A stretch of 64,000 nucleotides of DNA from assembly GCF_016892625.1 (NCBI RefSeq), contig NZ_JAFEMW010000005.1:186001-250000 (forward strand). Reading direction: 5' to 3'. How positions within the stretch are numbered: position 1 is the first letter of the stretch; every line of letters starts with the position of its first letter. Shown one piece after another: positions 55,087 to 63,910 of the stretch. The notes under the pieces were generated by a model that was given only the letters and a program-made list of their open reading frames with translations, was not told the origin of the DNA and ran no database searches. The translations under genes and the position numbers were made by a program. This DNA is from Brevibacterium sp. RIT 803. Lineage in GTDB: Bacteria; Actinomycetota; Actinomycetes; Actinomycetales; Brevibacteriaceae.

Positions 55087-57645
55087 TTGGCTGACGAAAA
55101 CGATATCGGAACCGAAATCAACCGTGTCGAACAGGTTGATCTCAATCTGGAGATGCAGAGGTCATACCTCGATTACGCGATGAGCGTGATCGTCGGCCGT
55201 GCCCTGCCGGATGTCCGCGATGGACTCAAGCCTGTCCACCGGCGCGTGCTGTACGCGATGTTCGACGGCGGCTACCGCCCGGATCGAAACTTCTCGAAGT
55301 GCTCACGCGTCGTCGGCGACGTCATGGGCCAGTACCACCCGCACGGCGATACTGCGATCTACGATGCGATGGTCCGCCTCGTGCAGCCGTGGACTATGCG
55401 CTACCCGCTCGTCGCCGGACAGGGGAACTTCGGGTCACCAGGAGATGACGGTGCTGCCGCGCCTCGTTACACCGAGTGCAAGATGGCCCCACTGGCTCTT
55501 GAGATGGTCAGGGACATCGAAGAGGGCACTGTCGACTTCCAAGACAACTACGACGGCCGGAACCAAGAGCCGACGGTTCTGCCCTCGCGGTTCCCGAACC
55601 TGCTGGTCAACGGCTCCTCTGGTATCGCCGTGGGTATGGCCACGAACATTCCGCCGCACAACCTTCGTGAGGTCGCCGCCGGAGCTCAGTGGCTCCTGGC
55701 CCACCCCGAAGTCAGCAAGGAAGAGGCACTGGAGGCGCTGCTGGGCATCGTCAAGGGCCCCGACTTCCCGATGGCCGCGACGATCCTGGGCCGCAAGGGC
55801 ATCGAGGACATGTACCGCACCGGCCGCGGTTCGATCACGCAGCGTGCCGTCGTCGAGGTTGAGGAGATCCAGGGACGCACCTGCTTGGTCGTCACGGAGC
55901 TGCCGCATATGGTCAACCCCGACACCTTGGCAGCGAAGATCGCCTCCTACGTCAAGGACGGCAAGGTCGCCGGCATCGCAGACCTCCGAGACGAGTCATC
56001 GGGACGCACCGGACAGCGTCTTGTCATCGTTCTCAAGCGCGATGCTGTGGCGAAGGTCGTACTCAACAACCTCTACAAGCACACCTCGCTGCAGGAGAAC
56101 TTCTCTGCGAACATGCTGGCGATCGTCGACAGCGTGCCGCGCACCCTCAGCCTGGACTCGTTCCTGCGCCTGTGGGTCAAGCACCAGATCGAAGTCATCG
56201 TCCGACGCACCGAATTCCGTCTGCGCAAGGCCGAGGAGCGCGCACATATCCTGCGCGGCTACCTCAAGGCACTCGATGCCCTCGACGAGGTCATTGCTCT
56301 GATCCGTCGTTCACCTTCATCAGACGAAGCTCGCACGGGTCTGATGGAGCTCCTCGAGGTCGATGAGATTCAGGCCAACGCCATTCTCGATCTGCAGCTG
56401 CGTCGTCTCGCAGCCCTGGAACGCCTGAAGATCCAGGAAGAGGCCGAGAAGATCGAACAGCAGATCGCTGAGTTCAAATACATCCTCGCAACTCCCGCCC
56501 GCCAGCGTGAGATCGTCTCGGAAGAGCTCGACGAGATCGTCGATCGCTACGGTGACGACCGCCGGACCAAGATCCTGGCCGGATTCGACGGAGATGTGTC
56601 GATGGAAGACCTGATTCCTGAGGAAGAGGTCGTCGTCACCATCACCCGCGGCGGATATGCCAAGCGCACCCAGAACCACCTGTACCGGGCACAGCACCGG
56701 GGTGGAAAGGGCATCAAGGGTGCAAACCTGCGCGGCGACGATGTGGTCGAGCAGTTCTTCGTCACCTCCACACACAACTGGCTGCTGTTCTTCACGAACA
56801 CCGGTCGTGTGTACCGCGCCAAGGCCTACGAGCTCCCAGAAGGATCACGGGATGCCAAGGGCCAGCACGTGGCGAATCTGCTTGCTCTGCAGCCGGGTGA
56901 GACGATCGCCAAGGTGCTCTCCATCCGAGACTACGAAGAGGCTGACTTCCTCATCCTGGCCACGATGTCCGGTGTGGTCAAGAAGACCCGTCTGAGCGAG
57001 TACGACTCGAACCGTACGGGCGGTGTCATCGCGATCAACCTCCGTGAGTACAAGGGTCAGCCGGATGAGCTGGTCTCGGCACGGATCGTCAGCTCTGAGG
57101 ATCACCTCCTGATGATCTCCCGCAAGGGAATGTCGATCCGGTTCGCAGCCGACGACGACTCGATTCGCCCACTGGGACGAGTCACCGGCGGTGTGACAGG
57201 AATGAAGTTCAAGGGTGATGACGAGCTGCTGACCATGGATGTCATCCAGCCCGACACCTTCGTCTTCGTCGTGACAGAAGGTGGCTATGCCAAGCGGACT
57301 CCGGTCGACGAATACCGTCTGCAGGGCCGTGGCGGCCTGGGAATCCGGGTTGCCAAGATCACCGAGCAGCGCGGAGACTTGGTGGGTGGACTGATCGTCG
57401 ATGAGGGAGAAGAAGTCCTCGTCGTCATGGAGCGCGGTAAGATCGTTCGGTCGAATATCGATGAAGTTCCGGCTAAGGGACGCAACACGATGGGTGTGGT
57501 GTTCGCGAAACCGGGCAAGAATGATCGTATTATCGCAGTAACGCGTGGACCCGAGACCGTGGTCGAAGAACTTGACGAAGAAGCTGAGGAACCGGAGGGT
57601 GAGGACGTAGAGCCTCAGACCGGCAGCGAGGATGTGGAAGAGTGA
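55087..57645 (+). CDS. gyrA: DNA gyrase subunit A
   Basis: An 852-residue GyrA, the DNA-cleaving half. The active Tyr lies in [14 protein letters not shown] (near residue 128). The quinolone-determining region reads [15 protein letters not shown], with Thr at the E. coli Ser83 place and Asp at Asp87, so no classical resistance change is evident. The C-terminal beta-pinwheel holds the GyrA box QHRGGKG. It ends with an acidic tail. The TTG start has GGGAAGAG 7 bases upstream. Its stop overlaps the DUF3566 start (GTGA). Confidence 0.98.
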   Translation: MADENDIGTEINRVEQVDLNLEMQRSYLDYAMSVIVGRALPDVRDGLKPVHRRVLYAMFDGGYRPDRNFSKCSRVVGDVMGQYHPHGDTAIYDAMVRLVQPWTMRYPLVAGQGNFGSPGDDGAAAPRYTECKMAPLALEMVRDIEEGTVDFQDNYDGRNQEPTVLPSRFPNLLVNGSSGIAVGMATNIPPHNLREVAAGAQWLLAHPEVSKEEALEALLGIVKGPDFPMAATILGRKGIEDMYRTGRGSITQRAVVEVEEIQGRTCLVVTELPHMVNPDTLAAKIASYVKDGKVAGIADLRDESSGRTGQRLVIVLKRDAVAKVVLNNLYKHTSLQENFSANMLAIVDSVPRTLSLDSFLRLWVKHQIEVIVRRTEFRLRKAEERAHILRGYLKALDALDEVIALIRRSPSSDEARTGLMELLEVDEIQANAILDLQLRRLAALERLKIQEEAEKIEQQIAEFKYILATPARQREIVSEELDEIVDRYGDDRRTKILAGFDGDVSMEDLIPEEEVVVTITRGGYAKRTQNHLYRAQHRGGKGIKGANLRGDDVVEQFFVTSTHNWLLFFTNTGRVYRAKAYELPEGSRDAKGQHVANLLALQPGETIAKVLSIRDYEEADFLILATMSGVVKKTRLSEYDSNRTGGVIAINLREYKGQPDELVSARIVSSEDHLLMISRKGMSIRFAADDDSIRPLGRVTGGVTGMKFKGDDELLTMDVIQPDTFVFVVTEGGYAKRTPVDEYRLQGRGGLGIRVAKITEQRGDLVGGLIVDEGEEVLVVMERGKIVRSNIDEVPAKGRNTMGVVFAKPGKNDRIIAVTRGPETVVEELDEEAEEPEGEDVEPQTGSEDVEE

Positions 57646-58469
57646 GCGACAACAAACAGCCAGGCTCAGGCAAGATCATACGCACGTCCAGTGGTTCCAC
57701 CCGCTTGACGGCAGGATCGTCGAAGAACGGGGAGAAGGCTGATCCTTCGGCCGGCTCCGGAAACTCGGCGGGTTCGGGCAACTCCGGGAATTCGGGCAAG
57801 TCATCCGATAAGACCCGAGTGGTGGCTCCTCCTGCTCCCAAAGCCTCGCCGAAGCCCAACCGGGCTCCTTCGGCCGGACAGTCCTCAGGAGGTGCGGCTG
57901 CGGCCGGACAGTCCTCGTCCGGAACTGCCGCAGGCGGCTCCGCGCCTTCGAGCAAGGCAACCGGGTCACAGAAGGCCTCGTCCGGAAGCGGCCCTGCCAC
58001 CTCGGCGATGGGATCAGCGGCCAACACCGTTCGTGCCAGCTCCGGCAGCGTGAAAATGGGCGTCAAGAACATGGTCGACAGCGGCAAGGGCAATAAAAAG
58101 AAGAAGGGCCCGCGTACTGTTCGCCTCACCGTGTCAGCGGTGGACCCATGGTCGGTCATGAAGATGTCGTTCCTCATGTCCGTGGCCATCGGCATCGCCA
58201 CCATCGTGGCTTTCGTCGTGCTCTGGGTCGTCCTCCAGGCCACCGGCGTCATGAGCGGTCTGGAAACGACTATTTCCGAAGTTGCTGGCGCGGAATCGGC
58301 TGAGAAGATCGTCGGGATCTTCGGGTTCGGCCGAGTCGTGGCAGCCGGCTTCATCATCGCGGTCATCAACATCGTGCTGATGACCGCACTGTCGACTTTG
58401 GCTGCGTTCATCTACAACATCGGATCCCTCATCGCGGGTGGATTCCATCTCACACTGACCGACGACTGA
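57642..58469 (+). CDS. DUF3566 transmembrane protein
   Basis: A 275-residue protein with a long low-complexity Ser/Gly/Ala/Pro N-terminus (about 1-150) and a C-terminal DUF3566 domain with two membrane helices ([23 protein letters not shown] and [23 protein letters not shown]). The domain motif [18 protein letters not shown] precedes the first helix and [15 protein letters not shown] closes it. In actinomycetes it always follows gyrA; function unknown. GTG start overlaps the gyrA stop. Confidence 0.9.
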   Translation: MSDNKQPGSGKIIRTSSGSTRLTAGSSKNGEKADPSAGSGNSAGSGNSGNSGKSSDKTRVVAPPAPKASPKPNRAPSAGQSSGGAAAAGQSSSGTAAGGSAPSSKATGSQKASSGSGPATSAMGSAANTVRASSGSVKMGVKNMVDSGKGNKKKKGPRTVRLTVSAVDPWSVMKMSFLMSVAIGIATIVAFVVLWVVLQATGVMSGLETTISEVAGAESAEKIVGIFGFGRVVAAGFIIAVINIVLMTALSTLAAFIYNIGSLIAGGFHLTLTDD

Positions 58470-58480
58470 GAACCGACGAC

Positions 58481-58578
58481 TGAGCCCTGCAGCAGCCTGC
58501 TTCGGGGCTCATCTGCCCCACCCTGACTCCAGAAGCCGACGGCGGCTCGGAATCCCAACTCGGGAATTCCGAGCCGTT
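58481..58578 (+). terminator. Tandem hairpins ending the gyrBA-DUF3566 unit
   Basis: Hairpin 1: TGAGCCC (58481) with GGGCTCA (58505-58511) and an inner GCAG/CTGC pair. Hairpin 2: CGGCTCGGAAT (58543-58553) with ATTCCGAGCCG (58566-58576), then TTGT. Together a likely terminator before tRNA-Ile. Confidence 0.55.
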
Positions 58579-58700
58579 GTCAGTCGGTTCAGGGCCGATC
58601 TCAGAGTATGATGAGGTCATGTGAGGCGAGTCACTGTCAGCCGATTTGTGTTGGAATGAGCCGTTGGGTATCGTTTTACTTCGGGTTCACCCCCTGAAAA

Positions 58701-58774
58701 GGGCCTATAGCTCAGGCGGTTAGAGCGCTTCGCTGATAACGAAGAGGTCCCTGGTTCAAGTCCAGGTAGGCCCA
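58701..58774 (+). tRNA. tRNA-Ile (anticodon GAT)
   Basis: A 74-base cloverleaf: acceptor GGGCCTA/TAGGCCC, D-arm GCTC...GAGC, anticodon stem CTTCG/CGAAG with GAT at 58735-58737, T-arm CCTGG-TTCAAGT-CCAGG. The 3' CCA is not encoded (CATC follows the discriminator A), so the CCA-adding enzyme is needed. Confidence 0.97.
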
Positions 58775-58793
58775 CATCCTTTCGAGGAGGATC

Positions 58794-58910
58794 ATGAAGA
58801 AATGGATTCTCAGCAGTCTCACTCTGGTGGGGCTCGGTGCATTCTTCGGGTGGCGGCACAAGAATCAAAGTGCCCAAGCCGAATGGTCCGAACACACCGA
58901 TTCGGTGTGA
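58794..58910 (+). CDS. DLW-39-family micro-protein
   Basis: A 38-residue protein, MKKWILSSLTLVGLGAFFG then ...AQAEWSEHTDSV. It starts with GAGGAGG 5 bases before the ATG. One N-terminal hydrophobic helix and the Glu/Trp/Asp-Ser-Val tail match the actinobacterial DLW-39 family, which is encoded next to the gyrA/tRNA-Ile locus. The diagnostic DLW triplet reads AEW here. Function unknown; probably an inner-membrane or membrane-peripheral micro-protein. It lies between tRNA-Ile and tRNA-Ala and is probably expressed from the same region. Confidence 0.8.
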   Translation: MKKWILSSLTLVGLGAFFGWRHKNQSAQAEWSEHTDSV

Positions 58911-58925
58911 AGGTGAATCCCTTCT

Positions 58926-59001
58926 GGGGGTATGGCGCAATTGGTAGCGCACCTGCTTTGCAAGCAGGGGGTTAGGGGTTCGAGTCCCCTTACCTCCACC
59001 A
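58926..59001 (+). tRNA. tRNA-Ala (anticodon TGC), copy 1
   Basis: Acceptor GGGGGTA/TACCTCC with one G-U pair, anticodon loop TTTGCAA with TGC at 58959-58961, T-arm GGGG-TTCGAGT-CCCC. CCA is encoded (58999-59001). The 73-base body is identical to the copy at 63692. Confidence 0.97.
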
Positions 59002-59004
59002 TCG

Positions 59005-59043
59005 AACGAAGGCTCCGAACCATCATGGTTCGGAGCCTTCGTT
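59005..59043. terminator. Terminator after tRNA-Ala copy 1
   Basis: AACGAAGGCTCCGAACCAT (59005-59023) and its exact complement (59025-59043): about 17 effective base pairs. It starts 4 bases after the tRNA and also lies 4 bases after the stop of a minus-strand open frame at 59047, so it can work in both directions. Confidence 0.85.
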
Positions 59044-59046
59044 GTA

Positions 59047-59202
59047 TCACTGCGGCGATGACCAGAGTGGAACCGGATGCCATTTCCCCCCTGTTCTGAT
59101 GCCGGCCCTGCCGAGTTCGACTTCGGGAAACAGGCGCTTGAGTACCTTGGCAGCGAGTTCCACGTCCGGCCGAAAGTCCAGCCCCAGCCCATCAATCGCA
59201 TC
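59047..59202 (-). pseudogene. Unrecognised possible gene fragment
   Basis: A 51-residue minus-strand frame, DAIDGLGLDFRPDVELAAKV then LKRLFPEVELGRAGIRTGGK and WHPVPLWSSPQ. It looks like real protein, with good codon choice and a terminator hairpin right after the stop. It has no start except a GTG at residue 14; an ATG farther up in the same frame is cut off by TGA at 59203-59205. I do not recognise it. It could be a decayed gene or a chance frame. The remaining bases to 59461 hold no recognisable feature apart from the MFS promoter region. Confidence 0.25.
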
Positions 59203-59461
59203 TCAGGTATGCGTCGATCTCACGGTCTTAGGCATGGAGGGCCCGGTCGCCTCTGTAGTTCTGCTGACAGGCATAGACGGCCGTAAGAGAGTTGAATCAC
59301 GATACTGTCAGATTGAGGTTTTCCCCACCGACAATTCGGAACTGACGGAATAAGCTGGAGTGTATCCTCGTTGACCTATTTGTCTGCACGCACAGTTGGC
59401 TGCTGTGAGCAGTTTCCCGCCCACTCCGGGCGATGACATACCTTTTGATCGGAGCACCCCC

Positions 59462-60976
59462 TTGTCCAGCGACACCTCTCACTCACGTGCGAACGACGCA
59501 CAGGCTGAATCCATCGATCCTGCCGGAATGCGGGTGATCTGGCTGCTCCTGGTGGCCGCCTTCGTCGCGATCCTCAACGAAACGACGATGGCCATTGCAA
59601 TCCCGGAGCTCAACGCGTCGCTCGGGATCCCTCCGGAGCTCGGCCAGTGGCTGACCAGTGCGTTCATGCTCACCATGGCCGTCGTCATTCCGACGACCGG
59701 ATTCCTCCTGCAGCGCTTCACCACCCGCCAGATCTTCCTGGCGGCGATGATCCTGTTCTCCGCGGGCACCCTGATCTGCCTCGTGGCTCCCGGATTCACC
59801 GTCCTGCTCGTCGGACGGGTCGTCCAGGCAGCGGGCACCGGCATCATGATGCCCCTGCTGATGACGACCATGATGAATGTCGTCCCAGCGCACTCGCGCG
59901 GTCGCATGATGGGCCGAGTCGGCCTTGTCATCTCCCTCGCACCGGCAATCGGTCCGACGATGTCGGGCATCGTGCTCGACTCTCTGGGTTGGCGCTGGCT
60001 GTTCGCCATCGTCCTGCCTATCGCGCTCATCGCACTCGGCCTCGGTGCAAAGTGGATGACGAACCTGGGTGAGAGCACCCATGTACCGATCGACTACCTC
60101 TCCGTTGTTCTTTCTGTCTTCGCCTTCGGCGGTATCGTCTTCGGCCTCAGCCAGTTCGGCGGAGGACATGGCGGCGACGCGGGAGGAAGCTCGTCAACCG
60201 GCTTTGCGTGGACTGCGATCGCCGCCGGACTCGTCTTCCTGGCCCTGTTCGCCTGGCGACAGCTGATGCTGCAGAAGGAAGATCGGGCACTGCTCGACCT
60301 GCGCGTCTTCTCCGCGAAGAACTATGTCATCGCGGTCATCATCATGGCCGTCGTCGCACTGGCTATGTTCGGTACCTTCTCCCTGCTTCCGCTGTACCTG
60401 CAGAACGTTGCCGGGCTCAACGCCACTCAGTCGGGTCTCGTCCTGCTGCCGGGATCGATCCTCATGGGCGTCCTTGCTCCCGTCATGGGCCGCATCTACG
60501 ACGCACGAGGACCCAGAACCCTGCTGGTGCCGGGATCGATCATGATCGCTGCATCGATGTTCGCGTACTCCATGGTCGGGGTGGGTACTCCGACCTGGGT
60601 GCTCGTTGTCATCCAGACCGTGATGTCGTTGGGACTGGCCGGGTCCTTCACGCCCCTGTTCTCCGCCTCCCTTGGGTCGCTCGAGCGCAAGCTGTACTCG
60701 CATGGATCCGCTGCGCTCAACACCATGCAGCAGGTGGCAGGAGCGGCCGGTACAGCGCTTCTCATCTCGATCTATTCCTCCGCTCTGCACTCGGGCGAGG
60801 CTGCGGGACGCTCCGTTGCGGAGTCGGGTGCGCCGGGAGCGCACAATGCGTTCCTGTTGGCCGCAATCATCGCTCTGGTGCCCGTGGTGCTCTCGTTCTT
60901 CATCAAGAAGCCTGAAGATCAGGAAGAGGGCCACGCCGAGGTGGTCGACTCGGCTGCGGAAACGTTGGCCGAATGA
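59462..60976 (+). CDS. MFS drug-efflux transporter, DHA2 (EmrB/QacA) type
   Basis: A 504-residue transporter with 14 predicted helices. Motif D-like LNETTMAIAIPELNASLGI in helix 1, WLTSAFMLTMAVVIPTTGFLLQRFTTRQIF (motif A region), RVVQAAGTGIMMPLLMTT in helix 4 and the motif C-like LAPAIGPTMSGIVLDSLGWRWLF in helix 5 place it in DHA2. It probably exports lipophilic drugs by proton antiport. I use the TTG at 59462 with GGAG 7 bases upstream; in-frame TTG 59396 and GTG 59405 lack a ribosome site. It converges on a second MFS gene. Confidence 0.88.
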   Translation: MSSDTSHSRANDAQAESIDPAGMRVIWLLLVAAFVAILNETTMAIAIPELNASLGIPPELGQWLTSAFMLTMAVVIPTTGFLLQRFTTRQIFLAAMILFSAGTLICLVAPGFTVLLVGRVVQAAGTGIMMPLLMTTMMNVVPAHSRGRMMGRVGLVISLAPAIGPTMSGIVLDSLGWRWLFAIVLPIALIALGLGAKWMTNLGESTHVPIDYLSVVLSVFAFGGIVFGLSQFGGGHGGDAGGSSSTGFAWTAIAAGLVFLALFAWRQLMLQKEDRALLDLRVFSAKNYVIAVIIMAVVALAMFGTFSLLPLYLQNVAGLNATQSGLVLLPGSILMGVLAPVMGRIYDARGPRTLLVPGSIMIAASMFAYSMVGVGTPTWVLVVIQTVMSLGLAGSFTPLFSASLGSLERKLYSHGSAALNTMQQVAGAAGTALLISIYSSALHSGEAAGRSVAESGAPGAHNAFLLAAIIALVPVVLSFFIKKPEDQEEGHAEVVDSAAETLAE

Positions 60977-60990
60977 TGTGAACTGAGATT

Positions 60991-61044
60991 CGATGCGGCC
61001 CAGGTGGGCTGGCCCTGATGGGTCAGCCGACCTGGGCCGCATCG
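60991..61044. terminator. Bidirectional terminator between two MFS genes
   Basis: CGATGCGGCCCAGGT (60991-61005) pairs exactly with ACCTGGGCCGCATCG (61030-61044), with an inner GGCTG/CAGCC stem. It lies between convergent genes and can end both. Confidence 0.85.
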
Positions 61045-61064
61045 CTGTGTGGAGACAGGCAGGG

Positions 61065-62321
61065 TCAGGCGGACTGCCCGGTCTGCGCAGTCGCATTTGA
61101 GGCGGACACAGTCTGTGGCTCCCCGACTGCCGCTTGCTGCCCGGCATCCGGCGCGGTTGAGCTGCGGCGCAGCTCTCCGCCCCGGCTGAGACCGGCGATG
61201 ACGAGAACGACGAGGCCGGCGGCTGTGACCAGAGACCCTGCCCACAGCGGAGATGCGTAGCCGAGGCCAGCGGCGATGGTGATTCCGCCGATCCAGGCAC
61301 CGAAGGCGTTGCCCACGTTGAAGGCCGCGATGTTGGCACCCGATCCCAGCGTCTGAGCCTCTTTGGAGTGACGCATGATGCGCATCTGCATGGCCGGAAC
61401 TGTGGCGAAGCCGAATGCGCCCATGAGCACCAGTGCGATGATCGTGGCGGCCTGGCTTCCGGCGACCTGGGAGAACACAGCCAGGATGATGACGAGTCCG
61501 ATGAGCAGGGTGATCAGCGTGGCCCCGAGGCTCTTGTCTGCGGCCCGTCCCCCGATGAAGTTGCCGATGAACAGGCCGACTCCGAAGAGGACGAGAAGCC
61601 AGGGCACTGATGAGCTGGCAAATCCCGAGACCCCCGTCAGAGTGAAGGCCATATAGCTGAAGGCCCCGAACATCCCCCCGTAGCCAAGGATCGTGATGAG
61701 AATCGATGCCCATACCTGGCCGGACCGGAAAATGCGGAACTCGCCGAGGATGCTGCCGGTGCCGCTCGCCTGTGCAGCGGTCGCCGGGATGAGAAGGACG
61801 ATGCCGACGAGTGCGATGACCCCGATGATGGAGATCACCCAGAATGTCGATCGCCAGCCGGCGGCCTGACCGAAAAAGGTGCCCAGGGGCACGCCGAGAA
61901 CGTTGGCACTGGTGAGACCGGCGAACATCATTGAAATCGCGGCGGCTTGGCGATGTGGTGCAACGAGGCCAGCGGCGACAACGGAGCCGATTCCGAAGAA
62001 GGCGCCGTGGCAGAGTGCGGCGACGATTCGACCGATCATCATCATGTCGTAGCTCGGTGCGAGAGCGGAGAGGACGTTGCCGATGATGAACAGAACCATG
62101 AGCACGACGAGTGCGACCTTGCGGTTGACGCGGGTCAGAGCCACAGTGATGAGGATGGCGCCGACGGCGACAGCGAGGGCATATCCCGAGATGAGATAGC
62201 CGGCGACGGTCTCGGAGACCCCGAAGTCCGCGGACACCTCGGGCAGCAGGCCCATGATGACGAACTCCGTGAGTCCGATTCCGAACCCGCCGATGGCGAG
62301 AGCGAGAAGTGCGAGTGGCAT
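61065..62321 (-). CDS. MFS transporter, DHA1 type
   Basis: A 418-residue transporter with 12 predicted helices. It opens with LALLALAIGGFGIGLTEFVIMGLLPEVSADFGVS and has the GYLISGYALAVAVGAILITVALTRVNRK loop (motif A region), the pattern of the AraJ/sugar-efflux group of DHA1. The end is a Ser/Ala/Gln-rich tail. It may export sugars or drugs. The ATG at 62321 has AAGGGAG upstream. The divergent MarR gene and three shared 10-mers between them suggest MarR repression. Confidence 0.9.
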   Translation of the reverse strand: MPLALLALAIGGFGIGLTEFVIMGLLPEVSADFGVSETVAGYLISGYALAVAVGAILITVALTRVNRKVALVVLMVLFIIGNVLSALAPSYDMMMIGRIVAALCHGAFFGIGSVVAAGLVAPHRQAAAISMMFAGLTSANVLGVPLGTFFGQAAGWRSTFWVISIIGVIALVGIVLLIPATAAQASGTGSILGEFRIFRSGQVWASILITILGYGGMFGAFSYMAFTLTGVSGFASSSVPWLLVLFGVGLFIGNFIGGRAADKSLGATLITLLIGLVIILAVFSQVAGSQAATIIALVLMGAFGFATVPAMQMRIMRHSKEAQTLGSGANIAAFNVGNAFGAWIGGITIAAGLGYASPLWAGSLVTAAGLVVLVIAGLSRGGELRRSSTAPDAGQQAAVGEPQTVSASNATAQTGQSA

Positions 62322-62364
62322 GGTGTGTATCTCCCTTCGCACCAAGACGGCGGACCACCTCGGC

Positions 62365-62428
62365 GCGTGTGCAATAGAAAGCGTATGCAGTAGTTGCAAA
62401 CGCAACGGTATAAATACTTGCACACGCG
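62365..62428. promoter_or_regulatory. MarR operator region: three TTGCAMACGC boxes
   Basis: Three copies of TTGCA(A/C)ACGC: one inverted (62365-62374), one at 62394-62403 and one at 62418-62427. The outer two form an 11-bp inverted repeat, and the middle one lies in GTTGCAAACGCAAC. A TATAAAT lies at 62409. All are between the divergent MFS and MarR starts. Confidence 0.6.
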
Positions 62429-62483
62429 TTCTATCCGCGCAAGTGGTGTATTCTGTGATGAAGACGATCTGAAGGAGAGACAC

Positions 62484-62933
62484 ATGGGCATCAGAGATGA
62501 CGCAGTCGAGATCCGGTCTCGTGGCTGGCGTACTCTTGCTGCTCTGCACGCATTGATCGAGACCGAACTGGAGCGCTCTCTGCAGCGCGAGCATCAGCTT
62601 TCGGTCGTCGAATACACGGTCCTGGACGCGCTCAGCCGGCAGGACGGCTGGCACATGCGGATGCGGCAGCTGGCCCGTGCGGCAGCCCTGTCGAGCAGCG
62701 CCACGACGCGTCTCGTCACCCGTCTTGAGGATCGCGGACTCCTGACGAGGATCCTCTGCGATGACGACCGTCGGGGAATCTACACTGAGCTCACCGAGTC
62801 CGGATGGAAACTGTTCGCCGCCGCTCGCCCGACGCATGATCGGGTACTCGAAGCGGCGCTGGCCGATGCCGGCGAAGTGCCGGAGCTGGAGCCTCTGGTC
62901 ACTGCTCTGCACTCCGAGGTGGCCCAGGCTTAG
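62484..62933 (+). CDS. MarR-family transcriptional regulator
   Basis: A 149-residue winged-helix repressor. Core: QREHQLSVVEYTVLDALSRQDGWHMRMRQLARAAALSSSATTRLVTRLEDRGLLTR, with the wing DDDRRGIYTELTESG (DxRxxxxxLT pattern). The ends form the dimer helices. MarR proteins release DNA on binding phenolic or oxidising ligands. ATG with GAAGGAG upstream. It is divergent from an MFS gene with three shared boxes between, so it probably represses both itself and the transporter. Confidence 0.92.
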   Translation: MGIRDDAVEIRSRGWRTLAALHALIETELERSLQREHQLSVVEYTVLDALSRQDGWHMRMRQLARAAALSSSATTRLVTRLEDRGLLTRILCDDDRRGIYTELTESGWKLFAAARPTHDRVLEAALADAGEVPELEPLVTALHSEVAQA

Positions 62934-63037
62934 ACTGCTGCGTGCGCGGGCCTCTGGGCCGATGAGAGTCGGCACTGTAGTCACGTCGCAGGTGCGGGAG
63001 TAGTGTGTCCGACACAGTTCGGAATCAGGAGGGGCTC

Positions 63038-63619
63038 ATGGACGCTCAGATACTCCCCGCCACAGCAGAGCGCTTCGATGACGTGGAGACGATGCTCGGG
63101 CCCAAACGCGGCCCCGACGCCATCGCCTGCTGGTGTCTGACCTATCGGCTCGGCGGCAGAGCATCCTCGAGGCTCGATGCCGTCGAGAGGAGGGACGCCG
63201 TTTACGATCTGTGCTCCCAGTCGCCGTCACCGGGGATTCTGGCCTATCTCGAGGATGAGGTCGTCGGCTGGTCATCGGTGGCTCCTCGCTCACAGGTTGC
63301 GGAATTGGCCGATCCCAAGACGTATCCGAGAGTCGATGACGTCGAACCCTGGTCGATCTTCTGTCTGCGCACACGCGGAGGAAAGCGGCGGCAGGGAATC
63401 GGGCAGCAGATTCTCCGAGGCGCAATCGATTTCGCCTGGGCCAACGGCGCCGAGGTGATCGAAGCCTACCCGCTCGACACCACGGAGAAGCTGGCACCGA
63501 TCTTCACCTATCCCGGACTGCGGTCGATGTTCGAGAAGGAGGGATTCACGAAGGTCGCTGACACCGATTCCGAGGTGGGAGGTGCGAGGCGCGTAGTGAT
63601 GCGGCTGGAGTCCGCGTGA
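63038..63619 (+). CDS. GNAT-family N-acetyltransferase
   Basis: A 193-residue GNAT protein. The acetyl-CoA loop is seen as RTRGGKRRQGIGQQILRGAIDFA (Q/RxxGxG/A), preceded by WSIFCLRT (beta-4) and followed by GAEVIEAYPLDT. An N-terminal IACWCLTYR has a conserved Cys-Trp-Cys look found in one GNAT subgroup (WWC-like, with VVGWSSVAPRSQ). The end carries FTKVADTDSEVGGARRVVMRL. Acceptor unknown. The ATG at 63038 has AGGAGG 6 bases upstream. Confidence 0.9.
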   Translation: MDAQILPATAERFDDVETMLGPKRGPDAIACWCLTYRLGGRASSRLDAVERRDAVYDLCSQSPSPGILAYLEDEVVGWSSVAPRSQVAELADPKTYPRVDDVEPWSIFCLRTRGGKRRQGIGQQILRGAIDFAWANGAEVIEAYPLDTTEKLAPIFTYPGLRSMFEKEGFTKVADTDSEVGGARRVVMRLESA

Positions 63620-63691
63620 GCAGCAGAACCTTCGCTCTTGCCTCCGATTGCGCAGTCAGCGTCTGAGCGGGTAATATCGGCCTGTACTCCC

Positions 63692-63764
63692 GGGGGTATG
63701 GCGCAATTGGTAGCGCACCTGCTTTGCAAGCAGGGGGTTAGGGGTTCGAGTCCCCTTACCTCCA
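63692..63764 (+). tRNA. tRNA-Ala (anticodon TGC), copy 2
   Basis: Identical over 73 bases to the tRNA-Ala at 58926, anticodon TGC at 63725-63727. Here CCA is not encoded (CTCG follows the discriminator A). The two genes lie 4.8 kb apart in the same orientation. Confidence 0.97.
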
Positions 63765-63797
63765 CTCGAGAAGCTATTGAGACAGCACTCGTAAAAG

Positions 63798-63840
63798 AAG
63801 ATCCCGCCGACAGCGATATGGACGCTGTCGGCGGGATCTT
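63798..63840 (+). terminator. Terminator after tRNA-Ala copy 2
   Basis: AAGATCCCGCCGACAGCG (63798-63815) pairs exactly with its complement (63823-63840) around a 7-base loop, then TGT. An 18-bp stem. Confidence 0.85.
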
Positions 63841-63872
63841 TGTCTGTGCTCTTATCCGTGTGTCCGAACCGA

Positions 63873-63903
63873 AGACCAAGGCCTGGAGCTCAGGCCTTGG
63901 TCT
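63873..63903 (-). terminator. Terminator of the aldehyde dehydrogenase-like gene
   Basis: AGACCAAGGCCTG (63873-63885), GAGCT, CAGGCCTTGGTCT (63891-63903): a 13-bp perfect stem, 7 bases after the minus-strand stop at 63911. Confidence 0.75.
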
Positions 63904-63910
63904 CTCAGTT

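Noticed and set aside
55330-55400. Quinolone-resistance change in GyrA
   Set aside because: The region reads [10 protein letters not shown]; Thr keeps the hydroxyl of Ser83 and Asp87 is retained, so no classical resistance substitution is seen.
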